From assembly GCA_964200075.2 (NCBI GenBank), contig CAXNAA020000039.1:1-32378 (forward strand): a DNA stretch of 32,378 nucleotides. The letters run 5' to 3'. Origin of the DNA: Sphacelaria rigidula. Its lineage: Eukaryota > Phaeophyceae > Sphacelariales. Shown here one piece after another: positions 20,662 to 30,409 of this stretch (positions are counted from its first letter, which is position 1; each line of letters starts with the position of its first letter). The notes under the pieces were generated by a model, which was not told the DNA's origin, did not search any database, and saw only the letters and a list, made by a program, of their open reading frames with translations. Position numbers and translations under genes: made by a program.

Positions 20662-23600
20662 GTAAGTGGCTTCCTTTGTTGCATCGGCAGTTTTTTTATG
20701 AAGTTTTCCAATTCTGCCCATTTGAGAAAATAGTTGTTTCTATTGACGAGGGCTTGGAACATACTTTGTTCCAAAACAAATACGTGATAGCGTGATCCAG
20801 GAACACCTGGGACGCCATCTAGACCCGTACATCGAAGACCAAGGATGTAACACTCACAGTTAGTCTCCCGATACGTTGAGGACAGCAGCTCATGGTACAG
20901 ATAAGTCAGGGTGACCAAATTCGCTCGGCTGCCTTTTCAACGCAAAATATCGGCCTCTGTGCAAGTACGGGTGCACTCCCACCTCCCTCGGCCTGTATTG
21001 AGCAGTATCTGGAGGACGCGTCGATACCGCTGGAGTCTCAAGCTTTTTTCGTGACAGCTGCATGCATGTGTGCGGATATTTCGGGCTTCACCGCCTTGTC
21101 TGAAAAGCACTGCAGTAAAGGAACGGCTGGGTTGGACACTCTCGTGCAGGTATATACGTACGAGTAGCATGCACCGCCACATACCCGTGGAACTCGAGGT
21201 AGGTTACGTTAGTACACCCGCAAGTGAAATATCATCTGGATATCAATATTCTTTACTAGATGAGATGCTACGCACAACCAGCAGAGTCTCCACATCGTCG
21301 GAACTTCACAAGACCTTTCCCATTGATGGTGACTCCAGCTCCACTGTCTCAGTAGTCCTTGAGAAATTGTGATTGAACCAACTTCCACCGGGGGTTATCC
21401 TACACCCTTGACACGCGTCGGAGCACTTCTTGGCAGAAATTCTGGCCGCTCGCCAGAGCGTATCAAATGAAACGTGTTGTTTGGCTGGCCACTGCTGGAC
21501 GAGTGCGACTGTTAGCGTGCATTCAGAGTAATAAGCTCACGCCTACGTGCATTGGTCGTGGCATATCTCCAATCACGAGTTTCGTCGACGAAAACCTCAG
21601 CCTGTCCCAAATTCGTACGTATACCCGTCTCTTCCCTCCTTTCCTCCGTATCTGAATATTATGTGGCGCCAGATCATCAACAGCTACTACTCAAACTTGG
21701 TGAACATTGTATACTCATTCGGAGGTGACATCATAAAGATCGCAGGCGACGCCTTGTACTGTGTGTTCACGCCGGATGCCATGGATCTCCGTGGGGCAGT
21801 GCTGTGCGCCGCTCTGTGTAGTATGATGCTCAGAGACGTGAGTATCAATCTTCAGTTTAGAATAGTACCATGTCTCTATGCCGATGGTATGATACCGTGG
21901 CTACACCCTCTCTCGGCATGGTGGTGTGCCTAGTATCACTTTTTCGGGGGCTTCTTCAGCAGCTGAGCAAACGACCGACGGCGAGATTTCGTGATGAGAG
22001 ATACAAGGCATCGTTGCAGTATCGGCAACACCCTCCGTGGGACTCATGTTTGCAGTTCATCGCATACTGTCAGCGAAGACTCTGTGGTATGTAGTCTAAT
22101 GTAGCTGTGGTTTTGCTGACTACAGTATCTTCTCACAAGACGTCTGCAAGCGCATATTACGGAAATTAAGATACCAAATGCTGACCAAACTCATCTGTGA
22201 AACTCAAACAATTCACTTGCGCAATTCACCATATGTACAAAGGTCCCCAAAGCGATCGTGCCAAAGTTCCCATGAGACTCAAGCGAGACTCATTGTAAAC
22301 CAACCTCTTTCACAGCTCGTGTTCGGTTGTGCACACGATGTATCCTGCCCCTATAATAGGTTGCCGCAGATGGACTCACCCTTCACGTGGGGATTTCGTG
22401 TGGAAATTTATGCTTCGGGATTTTGGGGGGTATCGAGGACTACTGGGAGTGTCTTATGAGCGGAGAGCCTATTGGGTTAGTGGCGCAAGCTCTCGACGAG
22501 GCTCAAAAGCAGCAGGTGATCGTGCCCAAGGGGCATACGAAAGGCGCGCTTCAGCTGTATCTTGTCACTGTTGGGAAGCACGTGCCAATCCCGTAAGATC
22601 CTTCGACTACGAAGGGGGAAAATCTCTGTTTTTCAAATGTGAAGATTTCGACACCTATGATGCTGTCGACCATGGACCCTCTGTCTTTGAAACGGTGAAT
22701 GTGTAATCGACTCATCTTACGGCATAAACGTAGCGGGTCCGACCCCGTGGACAAGCGAGCACGCCCCCCGCCCGGGTTTTGGATAAATTGACGTAAATGC
22801 TCTTCAATATGGCGCAGTTACACCTGCGCAAGGTTGTGTCGTTGCAAAGCTTTAGTGGAGATGATTCCACCGACGAAATGTGGGGGAGAATTGGAGAAGA
22901 ACTTCACACCCTGTTTCCGGGAAAAGAAGCAAACTTCGGCCCTAGTTATAGGGTTTATGGTGGTCACCACGAGCGTTTTCTTATACATATTGGGTGACAC
23001 GTTTGATGAAGAGGCTGATCCCCATGGGCATGTCTCAGGCCCGTTTTCTGATCGAAGATTCATTCGATATGAACATTTGTTGCAAAAGGTCATCGCGACG
23101 AAGTACTGACGCAACAAATCATGAGATCATAGAGCAAAATTCAAAATGACAAAGCAGCCGTCACAAACATGTGCATCCAAAACATTGCACTGTGGCATAT
23201 GAATATGATCGCTAGCAATGGCCATCGTGACCCTTCACCGCGAGGGTAGTCCATCTGAATATTGAATTCTTTTCCCTACCGAAATTGATGCCGATTCAAC
23301 AAATGACCTAGTCTCGCCGTCTGAGGGTCGATGATTGTTATGGAGTGTGCTTTTACTCTTTCAAACTCATCTTGTCTCAGCCGTTCCGTGTTTTGAGGGT
23401 CGTCACCAGCACCCCAAGGGATACTGCCCTCTTACCTTTGGTTTCGATGCCGATCTTCCACGTACGAAGATAAATGCATCGACTGAACGTAAGGGTATCT
23501 ACTTTCCCGATTGCAATGTCGGTTTTGTCCCGTTTCGAACGTTCCGGTTTTTGCAGGTGGTAGTTAGTAACGAGTGCCTACAGATCGCGGGAGACTGTTG

Positions 23601-24433
23601 CCGGGGTGTCCGCCTCCCATCCAACAACCTGCTCCTGCAATCCGTACAGCCGCCCCGGCAAGAAAAACGCGGAAGCGTGCGGGTAGCAACGATGATTGCG
23701 ATGAAAGGCCTGCCCATCGAACTGGAACGAGTAGAAGGGCTGGAGTTGCTCGGGGGCATGGGGGCGGCTTCTAACGGTACACCTTCTGATGCGCGGTCGG
23801 TACGGGATCGACCCATGGGTGTCGCAGCTGCGGCGGCCGCTGCAGCTGAAGCGTACGGTGGTGGAAGCGACAACACCGCTGCTACAAAAATGGGGGGGGC
23901 TGCAGACGGGGCAGGTTTGGAAAAAATAACTTTTGAAATAGGCAGGGGCAGAGTATTCAAGTCTATGCAGTTGCCTCAATCGACGAACCTGTACATATTT
24001 TTCGGTCAGCAATAACCACAACCCTTGTCTTGAGCAAGTGGATCACGGACGGCCAGATGGGTGAGGCGATGATCTAAAGCATTGAATGATAAAGGATATT
24101 CCCTTAGACTTCTACCTTTTAACCCGGAAGGAACCGAGCGTCACGATGCTTTCATGCAAACCTTGGTGCAGCGTCAATTTCACTATCCCAATGCTTCAAG
24201 GAAATCATTTGTTGAACGGTGAAATGATAACTCAAGCCTCACCGTGTACTCTCTCAGGCGTACGGCCGGGAGAGACTAATGCGGGAAAAAAGGGGCTACC
24301 GTTCGGAAAAAAGAATTGCGTTCCCAACGAAGTTTCGCTAGGCGCTGCGGGAAAAATGAGGGCAGAAGCCTCAGCACGAGTTCTGCCAGTCATGCAAGGA
24401 TTTGTCCCGGGTCCCGTGTCAGAGATGCTGGCG
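19993..24433 (+). CDS. Soluble-type class III adenylyl cyclase, split gene
   Basis: Makes cAMP from ATP; relatives of the soluble (ADCY10) group are bicarbonate-responsive and often tied to cilia. Exons: 19993-20661, 21006-21149, 21673-21837, 21960-22086, 22370-22515, 23557 to at least 23.65 kb, and probably one ending at 24433. All junctions through 23557 agree in phase. The joined product has a ~200-residue low-complexity N-terminus and then one cyclase domain. ADISGFTALSEK carries the first metal-binding Asp and GGDIIKIAGDAL the second. The Lys in that motif matches the bicarbonate-binding Lys of mammalian sAC. LTLHVGIS, GGIEDYWECLMSGEP and VVVSNECLQI follow in the family's order. The position I align with the bicarbonate-binding Arg appears to be Ala. 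The usual second cyclase domain and long C-terminal region are not found, so the gene is either incomplete in my reading or cut short. Confidence 0.85.
21006..21149 (+). CDS. Cyclase exon 2: first metal site
   Basis: 48 codons from an acceptor TATTGAGCAG to a donor CAG|GTATAT, both phase 0. Contains CADISGFTALSEKHCS, with the catalytic Asp in ADIS, and ends GLDTLVQ, which runs directly into IINSYYSNLV of exon 3 as expected for the conserved helix. Confidence 0.85.
21673..21837 (+). CDS. Cyclase exon 3: second metal site
   Basis: 55 codons. Begins IINSYYSNLVNIVYSFGGDI, then IKIAGDALYCVF with the second metal-binding Asp, and ends CSMMLRD at a consensus GTGAGT donor. The acceptor GTGGCGCCAG is weak, although a strong pyrimidine tract lies 25-50 bases upstream. 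Confidence 0.85.
21960..22086 (+). CDS. Cyclase exon 4: variable linker
   Basis: 42 codons plus one base, from an acceptor GGCTTCTTCAG to a GTATGT donor. Not conserved in sequence, but its spare G joins AT of exon 5 to give Asp before GLTLHVGIS, in phase. Without it the linker between the two conserved blocks would be unusually short. Confidence 0.6.
22370..22515 (+). CDS. Cyclase exon 5: central domain core
   Basis: Reads GLTLHVGISCGNLCFGILGG, then IEDYWECLMSGEPIGLVAQA and LDEAQKQQ. I end it at CAG|GTGATC because the next exon then continues the family alignment without a gap. If unspliced, the frame would run on to a stop at 22596. Confidence 0.8.
22516..23556 (+). other. Long intron of the cyclase gene
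   Basis: A 1,041-base intron by the joins above. It holds open frames of 66-125 codons on both strands with no recognised family, and a GTAAGA donor-like site at 22593. Nothing suggests a nested gene. Confidence 0.5.
23557..24015 (+). CDS. Cyclase exon 6: end of catalytic domain and linker
   Basis: Begins after a strong acceptor (TTCCGGTTTTTGCAG) with VVVSNECLQIAGDCCRGVRL, the last conserved block of the cyclase domain. It then runs into an Ala/Gly-rich linker (GVAAAAAAAAEAYGGG). The open frame stops at 24015; the true donor lies somewhere before that and I could not fix it. Codons before 23557 in the same frame are intronic. Confidence 0.65.
   Translation: MVVSNECLQIAGDCCRGVRLPSNNLLLQSVQPPRQEKRGSVRVATMIAMKGLPIELERVEGLELLGGMGAASNGTPSDARSVRDRPMGVAAAAAAAAEAYGGGSDNTAATKMGGAADGAGLEKITFEIGRGRVFKSMQLPQSTNLYIFFGQQ
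24255..24433 (+). CDS. Cyclase, possible exon 7
   Basis: An open stretch ending MQGFVPGPVSEMLA before a GTGAGA donor. FVPGPV resembles the FVP-type lead-in that precedes each cyclase half in the soluble family, so this could introduce a second domain. The acceptor (CTCTCTCAG at about 24,255 is one option) and the join to exon 6 are not settled. Confidence 0.35.
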
Positions 24434-25554
24434 GTGAGACTTGGGGCAGCACCGCGCGTTATGTACTTGAGTATGCTATCCAACCACCAGAATATAGCAT
24501 TGCCACTGTTTCTCACTTGATCATGATGCGAGCACATGGGATCCTATATAGAACGACAGTTGGCTGCGATGCTATGTCTCAGCCTGAATCCTATGTCACG
24601 GATCAGGCTCGTTGGTGCCCAGCCTATTGTACTAGGATATAGTCTAGTCACTACAAGACAGTTGACTGCAAGTGTGGCCCTTTACGCCTAGTGCCGCATG
24701 ATGCATAGATCACATTACACACTTTCTACGATAACCCCCACCCCCCAAACAGGCTAAACCTGTCACGAAGTGCATGGTCTTACAGCACCTGATTTTAGGT
24801 TTCAGGCTGCATGAAGCGCCACATATGGGCGACATTGGCGAAAACGTACCTAAGAGTTGGGATTACCAGCTGCTCGCTGTGCTCCGCTTTTTTATTTCGA
24901 TTTACGTGTAGAGTTTTCCTCACCTAACCAGACACTCTCAGCGGGGGAGCTATCGCAGAAAGTGTCATAATCCTCTCCCGTGACCTCACATCGGTATCAT
25001 GGTTGGATATGTGGGACATGGCTGAAGTTGAGAGTGACAATAGCAGGTGGGGTGCAGTTCTCAATACCAGGTTGTGACCGTCAAAGTAAGCGAGCTTGTG
25101 ATATGAATCCTTCGACCCCCCGGAGAGTGCGGTAGGCACAAACTATCGCTCACACTGGGGCGAGCCATTCCACGATACGAGGTGCCTGAATAATTGCCAA
25201 AGCCTGGAGGTTGATGAGCGGGTTGTACAACGAGACACTGTTACATGTGCACTTTCGTGGAGTAGATACGTCTGTAAGCTACCAAGGTCGAGTGACTGAT
25301 CGATTGCCACGCATTATGTGATCCACTATGCAGCAGTTGTCTTTACAAGATTCGAGTACCCGAGATAAGAATGCAAGCCGGTTATGAAAAAAAGAATCAA
25401 ATATGAAAAGGCGAACATGAACAGAATAATTATGAACACAGGCCAGGCTACGGAATAAAGTTCACGCAGTTGGTTGAATTCTAGAAGAACAGGGGCGGCG
25501 TGGCGGCAAACGGCGTCTTCGACCGCGATGGCTTCCCTGGTTTTGAGAGGTGTG
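24434..25554. other. Stretch without a recognised gene
   Basis: Here the second cyclase domain would be expected. A WLKLRVT-like reading near 25,015-25,040 is suggestive of the conserved LRRVT segment, but no splice sites support it. On the minus strand near 25,380-25,450 a frame encodes a hydrophobic run (VFIIILFMFAFSYLILFFIT) of unknown meaning. Confidence 0.35.
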
Positions 25555-25612
25555 GTGTACTCATGAGCTTGCATGTCGTTGTCACAAGACCATTGACATC
25601 GCATCCCTACAG
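25555..25612 (+). repeat. 58-base intron-like repeat, copy 1 (GT...AG)
   Basis: Starts GTGTACTCATGAGCTTGCAT and ends ATTGACATCGCATCCCTACAG, with a branch-like TTGAC 17 bases before the AG. It is 47/58 identical to the segment at 29942-29999. Removing it from the plus strand leaves an open frame from 25500 to about 25794 (through QVRSFQARSAVMYSACTM and CRLSCMWMTASNELLRL), which otherwise stops at 25709. The flanking sequence is not gypsy RNase H. Confidence 0.6.
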
Positions 25613-25716
25613 AAGTCGGGACGGAGCACGTCGGGCTGTCGCGGGACCAGGTTCGCAGTTTCCAAGCGCGAAGCGCTGTGATGTATTCGGCGTGTACCAT
25701 GAAGGATGAGCTGCAT

Positions 25717-25846
25717 CCTAAGATTGTTCGACCTGACGCGTGCCGGCTGTCTTGCATGTGGATGACAGCCTCCAATGAGCTGCTTCGTCTCTAGTAGCTT
25801 CACTTCCAGAGACAGCCACGGGTTACAAACTGCCTCATCGGTGTCT
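25717..25846 (-). repeat. 130-base repeat, inverted relative to 32248-32378
   Basis: The complement reads AGACACCGATGAGGCAGTTT and then CTGTCTCTGGAAGTG, CAGCTCATTGGAGGCTGTCA, TCCACATGCAAGACAG and CAATCTTAGG. Each block recurs in order at 32248-32378 in the plus orientation. The pair brackets the copia/gypsy block. Confidence 0.75.
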
Positions 25847-26061
25847 CGCCATGTAACACTACGAAGTACGACCATCGCCGCTTGGAGTTCGCGGGCTCCA
25901 CGCCGCACAATATGATCTAACTCGACCATCGTCATGGTCACCGCGAAAAACGCGCATGCGAAATATACACAATAACGTGGTTGCCTAGCTTACGCAGTGA
26001 TTGGCGTGTTTTACGGCGTCGTTGCCAACCGACGCCAACCCTCACGAAGGGGGTTCTGAGA

Positions 26062-26062
<1 letters not shown>

Positions 26063-26101
<39 letters not shown>
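26063..26101. repeat. Run of 39 G
   Basis: An uninterrupted G homopolymer between GAGAC and CAGGG. It creates a polyproline frame on the minus strand and nothing else. It could be a true unstable tract, but long G runs are also where reads and assemblies fail. Confidence 0.95.
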
Positions 26102-26104
<3 letters not shown>

Positions 26105-26195
26105 GGCGGAGTAACGGTCCCGGGAGACGCATAGACTCATACGGCTGAGGTGGAAAGCACACCAAGAATAAGGGAGAAAAGCGCGAAATAAACCG

Positions 26196-26904
26196 TATGC
26201 AGACATACCTCTGGTTGAAATACAAGGGTCAGGACCTGGGCGTGCCCGACAAGCTTCTCGGCATCAGCATCACTGTGGCCCATGACAGCATCACTTCCGA
26301 TTAACGCGCCTATGCCGAGCGCATTGTCGTGGAAGAAATGGGCTCGACATAAGCACGGAAGAGCTATATGCCCCTCGACCCGGTTGGGGACTTATCAGAG
26401 CAGAAAGTAGACGAGGAGGAGCTGGACGCCTCCCACTTTCCGTGCGCGATGGTTCTCGGAAAATTAATGCTCCCCGCAGAAATGACGCGACTTGATATCT
26501 CCAACAGTGTTCGAGAGCTAGGGCGCCGGGCCGCACTTTCCTTCCTGCGACAGTGGCGGGGACTACAACACGTTCTCCGCTATCTAGCTGGTACGCTTGA
26601 CGTCGCCCTACGGTATGTATGGGCACCGTGAATATCTAGAAGGCACTGGTGGGGTATGCGAACTTGGACTGGGCGAACGATGCCGAAACACGCAGGAGCG
26701 TCACGGGCTACTTCCTGCTCATGAACAAGTCTCCGATATGTGGCAATCCAAACTACGGGCTTCCGTCACTCTTTCTTCTTCAGCAGCGGAACGGACGGCC
26801 ATGGCACAGGGTATGCGCTATTGCATGTTTATTCGAGGCATTCTGGAAGAGGTGGGACTTCTTGAGCATTCCATCTCCTGTACACGTGCAGGTGCATGAT
26901 ACAC
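26196..26904 (+). pseudogene. Ty1/copia pol remnant: RT end and RNase H start
   Basis: Frame fragments follow the copia order: YKGQDLGVPDKLLGISIT and AERIVVEEMG, then GKLMLPAEMTRLDISNSVRE and RGLQHVLRYLAGTLDVALRY, then RNase H pieces SKLRASVTLSSSAAERTAMA and GILEEVGLLEH, ending VHVQVHD. These belong to the end of reverse transcriptase, the connection and the first half of RNase H. Integrase, protease and most of the reverse transcriptase are missing to the left. Stops and frameshifts show it is dead. It breaks at 26904, exactly where the gypsy LTR begins. Confidence 0.85.
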
Positions 26905-27170
26905 TGTGTGTCGATTCAACGATTTGGATAATTAGTCGCATGAGGTTAGGTCATGGGATATTCTATGGGGTATGGCCATGACTGCTTGACACATGATATG
27001 TATGCATAGAGATGTTTCTTCCGATAAAGAAGCCTGTGTTGTTGTGAGCAGCATCTGTCTTGAAGTCTCCAAGCCTTAGTGAGAGAGGAAGCCCATGAAG
27101 TAGTCCTGTGACCTTGTTCTGAGTCTATGAGGGTATATTTTAAATGTTTATACTGGGAACCTGCTGGTTT
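26905..27170 (+). repeat. Gypsy 5' LTR
   Basis: Begins TGTGTGTCGATTCAAC. Aligns along its length with 31681-31952 through blocks such as GATATTCTATGGGG, CATCTGTCTTGAAGTCTCCA and TTGTTCTGAGTC. The right edge is approximate. TGGTTTCTGAGTC at 27165-27177 partly resembles an initiator-Met primer-binding site and may mark it. Confidence 0.7.
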
Positions 27171-27312
27171 CTGAGTCGGGTGTTTCAGCTGCGGGCAGTT
27201 GTGCCAGTTGCATACAGAGGTGTATAGTCTGTAACCCGCGAGGACGCTCGCTGAACAACAGAGGGACGGCTACGCTGGCTGGAAGCACTGCGTGAGAGCT
27301 ACACAAGGAAGG

Positions 27313-27912
27313 ATGGCACCTCGCAGGAGAGGTGACAGGAGTGACACAGCCGACGAGGTGAAGTTTAAATTAACTGCACTGATGGTCGGTCGTTCGCTGA
27401 AAGTACCTGAGTACGGACGACGTTTCAGTGAAAGCGAGGCCAGACGGGTTTATCAGAAGTTCGTGGAGTATGAAGCACCCGCGGTTAAAAGCAACAAGGA
27501 GCGTACAGTGCAGGCCGCCTTGTTGACTGTGACAGAATTAGCGCCAAAACACATTCACGCATGTCTATCACGGACAAGTTTTGATGGATCGGTTCTAGAC
27601 GACGACCAACTCATGGAGGCGATCGACAGACATCCCAAATATTGGGAAGATACAGAGATCGATCCTTCGGTTGCTGCAGCTGGCGCGACAAAGGCATTGG
27701 CTGCACGCAGCGGGGAGACCGCCATTGGTGGAGTTAAAGGGCAGTGGTGTGCCCTCCAAGACTATTTCGCCGAGAATGCGAGCGTTGAGTGCGCGTTACG
27801 GGACGATCAGACGTTGAAAGCAGGACCCGTTCAAATTATTACGCGGGAATTACTTGCCGGCATGACCCACCAGAATTCAGGACGAAAGTTGAAAAAAACA
27901 TGCTACAAATGA
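27313..27912 (+). pseudogene. Gypsy gag, N-terminal part
   Basis: Starts at ATG in MAPRRRGDRSDTADEVKFKL, is basic at the N-terminus and otherwise helical, as expected of a retrotransposon capsid protein. The frame shifts at an A7 run (27892-27898): one frame stops at 27912, while the -1 frame continues as MLQMKGGWKENPGVVYDIAR to a TAA at 28080-28082. The same frame then resumes into the zinc knuckle. Identification rests on position and the knuckle, not on capsid sequence. Confidence 0.65.
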
Positions 27913-28082
27913 AGGGTGGTTGGAAAGAGAACCCTGGGGTGGTGTATGATATAGCTCGGGAAGCAGCTGAGGTGTGGAAGATAGGGGAAGCGACTGATGA
28001 CCAGCGCCGTCACCAGCCACACGTGAAACAGGAGAACGGCAGCGGACCCTCCGGGTCCAGGCGACAACCATCGGGTGGGTAA

Positions 28083-28469
28083 ATGGCGACCACCGGAAGT
28101 GGGACTGCCAGCTCTGGAAAATCTCGGAAATCGGGCCCGAGCAATGCGGGCCATTCCGCATGTGGAGATAAGGGCCACTTCCAGAAGGTTTGCAAGCAGC
28201 TAGAGCAAGATTATGCCCCACAAAATTCTGCAGGTGAGCAGACAAGAAGGTCGGCGACATGCAGCAACAGCAGCAGCAGCAGTCGCATGGTCCGGGACAG
28301 GTGCCTCGAGCAGGAGGCAAGGGTCCCGCCCCTGCAAGGACTGTATTTTCAGCCGATGGAGAGGGTTACTCCCAGCGGTGGAGCGCTGCTACCGCCAGGA
28401 CAGGTCGTGTATACTGGTGGCGTGCAGCGAACTATGTCGGCGGAAGCAGTCCCGGATTGGAGAGTATGA
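28083..28469 (+). pseudogene. Gypsy nucleocapsid zinc knuckle region
   Basis: Contains HSACGDKGHFQKVC. The last three ligands fit the CCHC knuckle spacing (C-x4-H-x4-C), but the first Cys is replaced by His. It is in frame with the shifted gag tail, separated from it by a single TAA. A Ser/Gln-rich stretch follows. Confidence 0.7.
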
Positions 28470-28499
28470 CACAGTACCGGCGTGGAGATCGCTAAAACC

Positions 28500-28758
28500 T
28501 GGTGAGTTGTCAAGCTTTCAGTCTGAGGGTCTGAACGTAAATAACCAGGAAATGTGGTATCTCGTTGACGTGTCTGTACCGAGTACAGGGGCAAAGAGCA
28601 TTTATCCGATCATTGCCATTCTAGACTCGGGATATAGAATTAAGACCATGTCAGCGGATGTAGCGGCGAGATGGCAAGCTATGGTTCCAGATGTTCGAGT
28701 GCTCACACCGATGGTTGCTGAACAGTTGGTGAAACCGGCGCCGTGCGAGCGCTTTTAG
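28500..28758 (+). pseudogene. Gypsy aspartic protease
   Basis: IAILDSGYRIKTMSADVAAR has the retroviral-type DSG active-site triad; the residue after it, usually Ala, is Tyr. The frame ends at a stop at 28758, before the reverse transcriptase. Confidence 0.6.
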
Positions 28759-28859
28759 GCGGGCGCTATGTGGTGATGCGCCTTCTCGTGTCGAGCACTT
28801 GAAGGTTGAATTCAAACCTGGTGCTCTGGTGGTTAAGGTTCGGCCGCGAGCATACTCTC

Positions 28860-29530
28860 CGGTCAAGGTGACATGGTTGGCACGCTGCATGACGATATTA
28901 GCGGCGTTCGGGCTTGTTTACCGCAGTTTGCTACGCCCAAGAAGGGCGGTTTGCGACTGGTATGCGACTACCATCACGTAAATAAGCAGATTGAGAAGGT
29001 GCCGAATTCAATGCCCAACCACGAGGCAGGGATGATCGATTTGCCGGGGGCTGCTTGCTGAAATATAGATATGCTACAGGAATACTGGCAGATGCCGTTG
29101 GCGGCTGATACCCAAGAAGTTGTTGCCATCGCGACCTCTAGTGGTCTATTTACTCCTAAGCGGGTGCCATAAGGAGTACACAACACAGTGGGGTATTTGC
29201 AGGGCACCATGACGAAGATATGGCTGATCTATCCTGTAAGGTGTGGATAGATGACGTCCTATGGTGGGGGGCAAATAAAGATGGATTATTCCGGACGGTG
29301 GATGCAATTTTGAGCCGCCTGGAAGATGCTGGTGATTTTGCGGCTGTACACAAGCGTATATTTTATGACACTCAAATTACGTGGTGTGGAAAGCTGCTCT
29401 CGGGTGGACAGGTGGCGACCGGGAACCACTGAGCAGTTTGGCGAATATCATGCGTCCTCGAACCGCGGACGAGCTGATGCAATGTCTGCAGGCGATGGAC
29501 TGGCTGCGGACGTCTCTACCGCGCCTCGCT
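28860..29530 (+). pseudogene. Gypsy reverse transcriptase
   Basis: Fragments in order: LPQFATPKKGGLRLVCDYHH; after a stop NIDMLQEYWQMPLAADTQE, whose Asp is the first catalytic one; GLFTPKRVP; another stop; VWIDDVLWWG with the DD pair; then WCGKLLSGGQ. Further on, after a frameshift, come MRPRTADELMQCLQAMDW and LRTSLPRL, typical of the connection. At least two stops and one frameshift. Confidence 0.85.
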
Positions 29531-29639
29531 GAGGTGGTGGAAACACTTTGTGTCTGCTAGAGGAAACTATGGCACACAACGTGCGCCGTAGTAAGCGAGT
29601 TGCTTCAAACAGGACAATCGAGGACGCGGTGTGAGCGTT

Positions 29640-30210
29640 TGAGCATGCGCAAGCTTGGATCGTGACGAAAGAGTTGGTGGCACTCGCCGTTGATATGTCA
29701 CACCCCAAAGGGAGATTTGAGGTGATGATGTTCCCAGACGCGTTGGGCTTCATTGGGGTAGTCTTGTAACAGGTGTCGAGATATGAGACGGACTGCGACG
29801 TAGCGGTGGAGGACATGAGTCATGAGCGACTGGGATTTCTCGGCGGGACGTTTCGTGGAGCGCACCTGCGATGGGCCACGATGGACAAGGAAGGATATGT
29901 CATCGTGAGTACATTTCATAGTTTGGAGTACCTCTTGTGGGGTGTACTCATGGGCTTGCATGTCATAGTCATATGGCCATTGACATCGCATCTTGGCGGG
30001 TGAAGTGACCATACATACTGACCATCGCAATCTCGCTTATATTTTCGATCCCGAAGCGTGTGTGACAACAGTATCGAAAATTGATGCCAAGCGCCTTGAG
30101 CAATTGAAGACTATGCTCGGGCAGTACGACTGTTCCATCAGGCATATTTCCGGTGTGCGTAACGGCTGGGGGGATTTGCTGTCGCGGTGGATGAATGTTC
30201 CAGCGGTATC
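29640..30210 (+). pseudogene. Gypsy RNase H with a 58-base interruption
   Basis: Contains MSHERLGFLGGTFRGAHLRW, STFHSLEYLLWG and VTIHTDHRNLAYIF, then KRLEQLKTMLGQYDCSIRHI. Between LEYLLWG and EVTIHTDHRN lies a 58-base segment that shifts the frame; its removal rejoins the two parts exactly. A stop after GFIGVVL also interrupts the domain. Confidence 0.8.
29942..29999 (+). repeat. 58-base intron-like repeat, copy 2 (GT...GG)
   Basis: Reads GTGTACTCATGGGCTTGCAT through ATTGACATCGCATCTTGGCGG. Same length as the copy at 25555-25612 and 47/58 identical. The final AG of copy 1 is GG here. Cutting out exactly these bases gives GGT GAA across the RNase H codons. GGGTG flanks it on both sides, so an insertion with a five-base duplication is an alternative reading. 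Confidence 0.65.
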
Positions 30211-30409
30211 CCTTCGAGCCGTCGTGGTTTTGCGAGTGGAGAACCTGATAAAACGCTACCGTAGAAGAAGGCCATTTGTGAACCCCAACAGCAAGCCCGT
30301 GCAGGGGTTAGAGGGTTTGGTTGCTGGAGCTGAGGTGTTCGCTGCCGCTATTGGGTGTGCTTCGAAAGACGGCAAGGCTTTGTTTTGCGTGCATGTTACA
30401 GGAACGGAT

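Noticed and set aside
25938-26225. A minus-strand frame with a polyproline run
   Set aside because: The proline run is the 39-G tract read in reverse; nothing else supports a gene.
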